From Taklimakanibacter sp049323275 (GTDB lineage Bacteria > Pseudomonadota > Alphaproteobacteria > Rhizobiales > Aestuariivirgaceae): 64,000 bases of DNA. The notes under the pieces were generated by a model that made no database searches, was not told where the DNA came from, and was given only the letters and a program-made list of their open reading frames with translations. Where the stretch lies: assembly GCA_049323275.1 (NCBI GenBank), contig JBMOOM010000089.1:1-64000 (forward strand), written 5' to 3'. This document shows positions 60,154 to 64,000 of this stretch, one piece after another (positions within the stretch are counted from its first letter, which is position 1; every line of letters starts with the position of its first letter). The position numbers and the translations under genes are program-made.

Positions 60154-61200
60154 ATGGAAATCAAACCGGACGTCATCGCCGCGATCGGCAACACCCCCCT
60201 GATCAAGTTGAAGAAGGCTTCCGAGCTGACCGGCTGCACCATCCTGGGCAAGGCCGAATTCATGAATCCCGGCCAGTCGGTGAAGGACCGCGCGGCGCTC
60301 TTCATCATCAAGGACGCCATCGCCAAGGGCCAGCTGCGTCCGGGCGGCACCATCGTCGAAGGCACCGCCGGCAACACGGGCATCGGTCTCGCGGTGGTCG
60401 CGAACGCCATGGGCTTCAAGACCGTCATCGTCATTCCGGTCACCCAGAGCCAGGAGAAGAAGGATACGCTCCGCCTGCTCGGCGCCGAGCTCGTCGAAGT
60501 GCCGGCCGTTGCATATAAGAATCCCAACAACTACGTGAAATATTCCGGCCGCCTGGCCGAGACCCTGGCCAAGACCTCGCCCAATGGCGCCATCTGGGCC
60601 AATCAGTTCGACAATGTCGCCAACCGCCAGGCCCATGTCGAAACGACCGCGCAGGAGATCTGGAAGCAGACCGACGGCAAGGTCGACGGCTTCGTCTCGG
60701 CGGTGGGCTCGGGCGGAACGCTGGGCGGCGTCTCGGACGGCCTCAAGGCCAAGAACAAGAATATCCGCATCGCCCTCGCCGATCCTCTGGGCGCGGCTCT
60801 CTACAACTATTACAAGACCGGCGAGCTCAAGGCGGAAGGCTCCTCGATCACCGAGGGCATCGGCCAGGGCCGCATCACCAAGAACATCGAGGGCGCCAAG
60901 GTCGACGATGCCTTCCAGATCCCCGATCAGGAAGCGATCCCGCTCGTCTTCGATCTCCTGAAAGACGAAGGCCTCTGCCTCGGCGGTTCGACCGGCGTCA
61001 ATGTGGCGGGCGCCATCCGCCTCGCGAGGCAGATGGGGCCCGGCCACACCATCGTCACGCTGCTGTGCGACTACGGCACCCGCTACCAGTCGAAGCTCTT
61101 CAATCCGGAATTCCTGCGTGAGAAGGGTCTGCCTGTTCCCGACTGGCTCGAAGAACGCACCGCCCATGTGCCGACGGTGTTCGAGGATGTGAGCGCCTGA
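60154..61200 (+). CDS. cysK: Cysteine synthase A
   Basis: O-acetylserine sulfhydrylase, making cysteine from OAS and sulfide. 348 aa. PLP lysine K44 in NPGQSVKDRAA, the phosphate loop VEGTAGNTGIGL, and GSGGTLGGVS. The C-terminus (VPDWLEERTAHVP) is longer than in CysK of E. coli, as in many alphaproteobacteria. The last base is shared with the AlaX start (TGATG). Confidence 0.92.
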   Translation: MEIKPDVIAAIGNTPLIKLKKASELTGCTILGKAEFMNPGQSVKDRAALFIIKDAIAKGQLRPGGTIVEGTAGNTGIGLAVVANAMGFKTVIVIPVTQSQEKKDTLRLLGAELVEVPAVAYKNPNNYVKYSGRLAETLAKTSPNGAIWANQFDNVANRQAHVETTAQEIWKQTDGKVDGFVSAVGSGGTLGGVSDGLKAKNKNIRIALADPLGAALYNYYKTGELKAEGSSITEGIGQGRITKNIEGAKVDDAFQIPDQEAIPLVFDLLKDEGLCLGGSTGVNVAGAIRLARQMGPGHTIVTLLCDYGTRYQSKLFNPEFLREKGLPVPDWLEERTAHVPTVFEDVSA

Positions 61201-61916
61201 TGACTGCCCTGCTCTTTCGCGAAGACGCCTATATGAAATCCTGCGACGCCAAGGTCGTCGGCATCAATGAGCGTGGCGGCATCCTGCTCGACCGGACCGT
61301 CTTCTACGCCACCGCCGGAGGCCAGCCGGGCGACAGGGGCAGCCTGAGCATCGACGGCACGATCGTTCCGATCGCCACCTCTGTCTATGACGACGCGAAG
61401 AATGTCGTCCACGTGCCGGCTGCGCCGGTGACGCTCGCCGAAGGCGCGCCCGTCACCGCGGCCCTCGACTGGGACAATCGCTTCCGCAACATGCGCTGTC
61501 ATTCGCTCATGCATCTCCTGTGCGCCGCGGTGCCCTTCCCGGTCACCGGCAGCGCCTTGACCGAGGACGGCGGCCGCATCGACTTCGACATTCCGGAAGG
61601 CCACATCCCGGCCAAGGACGAGCTCGCCGCCAGGATCAATGGCTGGATCGCGGAGGATCATCCGATCACCACACGCTGGATCGCCGAGGAGGAGCTCGAC
61701 GCCAATCCCAATCTCGTGCGCACCTTGTGGGTGAAGCCGCCGCGCGGATCGGGCCGCATCCGCCTCGTCTCGATCGGCGAGAATGACAGTGTCGATCTCC
61801 AGCCCTGCGGCGGCACCCATCTGAAATCGACCGGCGCCATCGGCGCCATCGCCGTCGCCAAGATCGAGAACAAGGGCAAGATGAACCGCCGCATCCGGCT
61901 GGCCTTCGCATCGTAA
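61200..61916 (+). CDS. Alanyl-tRNA editing protein (AlaX)
   Basis: 238 aa. Hydrolyses Ser- or Gly-tRNA-Ala in trans. H101-x3-H105 (HSLMH) and C203-x3-H207 (CGGTH) form the zinc site of the AlaRS editing domain. The N-terminal AlaX-II type half (VFYATAGGQPGDRGSL) is present. Coupled with cysK. In between two sulfur genes, it could protect against misacylation when Cys or Ser pools change; this is inference. Confidence 0.9.
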   Translation: MTALLFREDAYMKSCDAKVVGINERGGILLDRTVFYATAGGQPGDRGSLSIDGTIVPIATSVYDDAKNVVHVPAAPVTLAEGAPVTAALDWDNRFRNMRCHSLMHLLCAAVPFPVTGSALTEDGGRIDFDIPEGHIPAKDELAARINGWIAEDHPITTRWIAEEELDANPNLVRTLWVKPPRGSGRIRLVSIGENDSVDLQPCGGTHLKSTGAIGAIAVAKIENKGKMNRRIRLAFAS

Positions 61917-61927
61917 CGGGAAGAACC

Positions 61928-62779
61928 ATGTCGCCTTATGTCGTATCCACCGAATGGTTGGCCGAGCGTCTCGATGCGCCGGACATCGCGATCATCGACG
62001 CCTCGTGGCATCTGCCCACCGCGAAGCGCGACGCCAGGGCCGAATTCCAGGCGGCGCGCATTCCGGGCGCCCAGTTCTTCGACCTCGACGATATTTCCGA
62101 CACCACCACGAGCCTGCCGCATATGCTGCCGAGCCCGGAGAAATTCGCCTCGCGCATGAGGAAGCTCGGCATCGGCGACGGCAAGAAGGTGATCGCCTAT
62201 GACACCCAAGGCCTGTTCTCGGCGGCACGCGCCTGGTGGATGTTCCGCATCTTCGGCCATGACGATGTCGCGGTGCTCGATGGCGGCTTCCCTAAATGGC
62301 AGGCGGAAGGCCGCCCGATCGACGAGGATCCGCCGGGCAAGCCCCAGGAGCGGCACTTCTCGGCGCGCTTCCAGTCGATGATGGTGCGCGACAAGGCCGA
62401 TCTGCTGGGGGCGCTCAAGTCGGCCAAGAGCCAGATCGCCGATGCCCGCTCGCCCGGTCGCTTCACCGGCGCCGAGCCCGAGCCGCGCCCCGGCGTCCGT
62501 TCCGGCCACATGCCGGGCGCCGCCAATGTGCATTACGCGACCTTGCTCAACAAGGACGGCACGCTCAAATCGCCCGACGAGATCGCCAAGGTCTTCGCCC
62601 AGGCCGGCATCGATGTGAAGAAGCCTGTCATCACCTCCTGCGGGTCCGGCGTCACCGCCGCGATCCTCACCCTTGGCCTCACCCTCATCGGCGCCAAGGA
62701 GCATGCGCTCTATGACGGCTCCTGGAGCGAATGGGGCGCCGCCGCCGATACTCCCGTTGCAACAGGACCCGCGCCATGA
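61928..62779 (+). CDS. sseA: 3-mercaptopyruvate sulfurtransferase
   Basis: 283 aa, two rhodanese domains (about 5-135 inactive, 155-278 active). The active Cys238 sits in CGSGVTA, the 3-MST form of the loop rather than CRKGVTA of thiosulfate sulfurtransferase. Transfers sulfur from 3-mercaptopyruvate, a cysteine breakdown product. It overlaps the next gene by 4 bp, so the cysK-alaX-sseA-peptidase run is an operon. Confidence 0.92.
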   Translation: MSPYVVSTEWLAERLDAPDIAIIDASWHLPTAKRDARAEFQAARIPGAQFFDLDDISDTTTSLPHMLPSPEKFASRMRKLGIGDGKKVIAYDTQGLFSAARAWWMFRIFGHDDVAVLDGGFPKWQAEGRPIDEDPPGKPQERHFSARFQSMMVRDKADLLGALKSAKSQIADARSPGRFTGAEPEPRPGVRSGHMPGAANVHYATLLNKDGTLKSPDEIAKVFAQAGIDVKKPVITSCGSGVTAAILTLGLTLIGAKEHALYDGSWSEWGAAADTPVATGPAP

Positions 62780-64000
62780 CTCAGCCAGACCTCCTCGACC
62801 GCTATGCCGAACTGATCGTCCGCTCCGGCGTCAATGTCACCGCCGGACAGGAGCTGGTCATGACCGCTCCGGTCGATGCCGTGCCGCTGGTGCGGCGCAT
62901 CACCGAACACGCCTACAAGGCCGGCGCGACCTTGGTGACGACCTTCTATGGCGACGACGAAGCGACGCTGGCGCGTTTCGCGCACGCCTCCGACAAGAGC
63001 TTCGACGCCGCCCCCGGCTGGCTGTTCGACGGCTTCGCCAATGCCTTCAAGGCGGGCGCGGCGCGGCTCGCCATCATCGGCGAGGACCCGTCCCTCCTCG
63101 CCGGCCAGGATCCCGACAAGGTGACGCGCGCCAACCGCGCCCGCTCCAAGGCCTACCGCCCCGCCCTCGAGCTCATCGCCGGCCATGCCATCAACTGGTG
63201 CGTCGCCGCCGCGGCGACGCCGGCATGGGCGCGCTCGGTGTTCCCCGGCCAGGCGCCGACGGATGCGCTCGAGGCGCTGTGGCAGGCCATCTTCACCTGC
63301 AGCCGCGCCGATACGCCGGACCCGGTCGCCGCCTGGGTCGAGCATTCGCGCAAGCTGCGCCAGCGCACCGACTTCCTCAATGGCAAGCGCTACACGGCGC
63401 TTAAATACAATGGCCCCGGCACCGACCTGACCCTCGGCCTGGTCGATGGCCATGTCTGGAAAGGCGGCGCCTCGACGGCCAAGAACGGCGTCACCTGCAA
63501 CCCCAACATCCCCACCGAGGAAGTCTTCACCATGCCGCATAAGGACAGGGTCGACGGCATCCTGTCCTCGACCAAGCCGCTCTCCTATCAGGGCACTTTC
63601 ATCGAAGGCATCAAGGTGCGTTTCGAGGCCGGCCGCATCGTCGAAAGCCATGCCGACAAGGGCGCCGACATCTTCGCCACCATGATCGGCACCGATGAGG
63701 GCGCCGCGCGCCTGGGCGAAGTGGCGCTGGTGCCGCATTCCTCGCCGATCTCGGCGAGCGGCATCGTCTTCAACAACACGCTCTTCGACGAGAACGCCGC
63801 CTGCCATATCGCGGTCGGCCAGTCCTACAGCGACACCCTCGCCAATGGCGGCAGCATGAGCAAGGACGCGCTCGCCGCCGCCGGCGCCAATGCGAGCCTG
63901 ATCCATGTCGACTGGATGATCGGCTCGGGCGCGCTCGACATCGACGGCGTGCTGGCCGATGGCCGCACCGAGCCCTTGATGCGCAAGGGCGAGTGGGCGG
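62776..64000 (+). CDS. M29 aminopeptidase (thermophilic type), 3' end missing
   Basis: Partial, 408 codons read and open to the window edge. Family M29: RYAELIVRSGVNVTAGQELV and PLVRRITEHAYKAGATLVTT at the N-terminus; metal-binding blocks include YQGTFIEGIKVRFEAGRIVE (E near 280), then DEGAARLGEVALVPHSSPIS and FDENAACHIAVGQSY. Cobalt/zinc-dependent removal of N-terminal residues; cytoplasmic. Nearly full length expected (about 415 aa). Overlaps sseA by 4 bp. Confidence 0.92.
   Translation, partial: MTQPDLLDRYAELIVRSGVNVTAGQELVMTAPVDAVPLVRRITEHAYKAGATLVTTFYGDDEATLARFAHASDKSFDAAPGWLFDGFANAFKAGAARLAIIGEDPSLLAGQDPDKVTRANRARSKAYRPALELIAGHAINWCVAAAATPAWARSVFPGQAPTDALEALWQAIFTCSRADTPDPVAAWVEHSRKLRQRTDFLNGKRYTALKYNGPGTDLTLGLVDGHVWKGGASTAKNGVTCNPNIPTEEVFTMPHKDRVDGILSSTKPLSYQGTFIEGIKVRFEAGRIVESHADKGADIFATMIGTDEGAARLGEVALVPHSSPISASGIVFNNTLFDENAACHIAVGQSYSDTLANGGSMSKDALAAAGANASLIHVDWMIGSGALDIDGVLADGRTEPLMRKGEWA

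Noticed and set aside
1..64000. CRISPR arrays, rRNA genes and IS transposases
   Set aside because: No regularly spaced repeat-spacer series, no rRNA-like sequence and no transposase motif was seen on reading either strand.

Overview
This window looks like a chromosomal segment of a free-living alphaproteobacterium of the order Hyphomicrobiales (Rhizobiales). The grounds are high GC, the metC-aapJQMP general amino-acid transporter arrangement, a PopZ/DUF2497 protein, a Pcm-like gene directly upstream of a TolC gene, DUF1127 and PilZ proteins, and rhizobial-type phage-related genes. I cannot name the genus from sequence alone.

Left arm (1-12600): the tail of a cystathionine beta-lyase, the aapJQMP ABC transporter operon, a four-gene cluster of small envelope proteins resembling the YqjD/YqjE type, valS on the minus strand, a PilZ protein, PopZ, an outer-membrane TolC, a Pcm-like methyltransferase and tRNA-Cys.

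Integrated element (12739-28002): a 15.3-kb island sits in the 3' end of tRNA-Asn(GTT), bounded by a perfect 46-bp direct repeat. A P4-type tyrosine integrase lies at the right end, and a pair of ATAGGTACG motifs lies inside each end. The element brings its own terminator for the tRNA it rebuilds. It holds an AlpA-like regulator, a RepA-like ATPase, a 541-bp region with nested inverted repeats and iteron-like motifs, and a fragmentary phage morphogenesis set (prohead-protease-like and tape-measure proteins, but no capsid, portal or terminase). It also holds an HNH nuclease, a ribbon-helix-helix regulator and a visibly AT-richer four-gene cargo block: an HsdR-N-type nuclease, a two-TM membrane protein, a trypsin-like protease and an AlbA_2/Schlafen protein. 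That cargo block looks like an undescribed defence-type module and is my main candidate for something new.

Middle (28062-36834): a Dabb protein, a small secreted Cys-containing protein, and a wHTH-TPR regulator divergent from a run of redox and hydrolase genes (NmrA-like, small membrane protein, SDR, AraC, MBL-fold, alpha/beta hydrolase, NDH-2-like flavoprotein). This reads as a stress or xenobiotic-response cluster.

37074-50898: a Tat-exported molybdenum hydroxylase with 2Fe-2S and triheme cytochrome c partners, then many small regulators and enzymes: RibD-like reductase, DoxX, a shortened PhnB-like protein, two AraC, one TetR with an operator-like palindrome, LysR divergent from pirin plus isochorismatase, DUF1127, a ChaA-type antiporter and a methyltransferase.

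51110-59669: a secreted caspase-like peptidase, an L,D-transpeptidase, a double SnoaL protein, a CHASE2 plus FecR-like pair, and two tandem astacin/matrixin-like zinc proteases of identical length. This is a second unusual neighbourhood.

59840-64000: a sulfur/amino-acid operon of cysK, an alanyl-tRNA editing protein, 3-mercaptopyruvate sulfurtransferase and an M29-type aminopeptidase that runs off the window.
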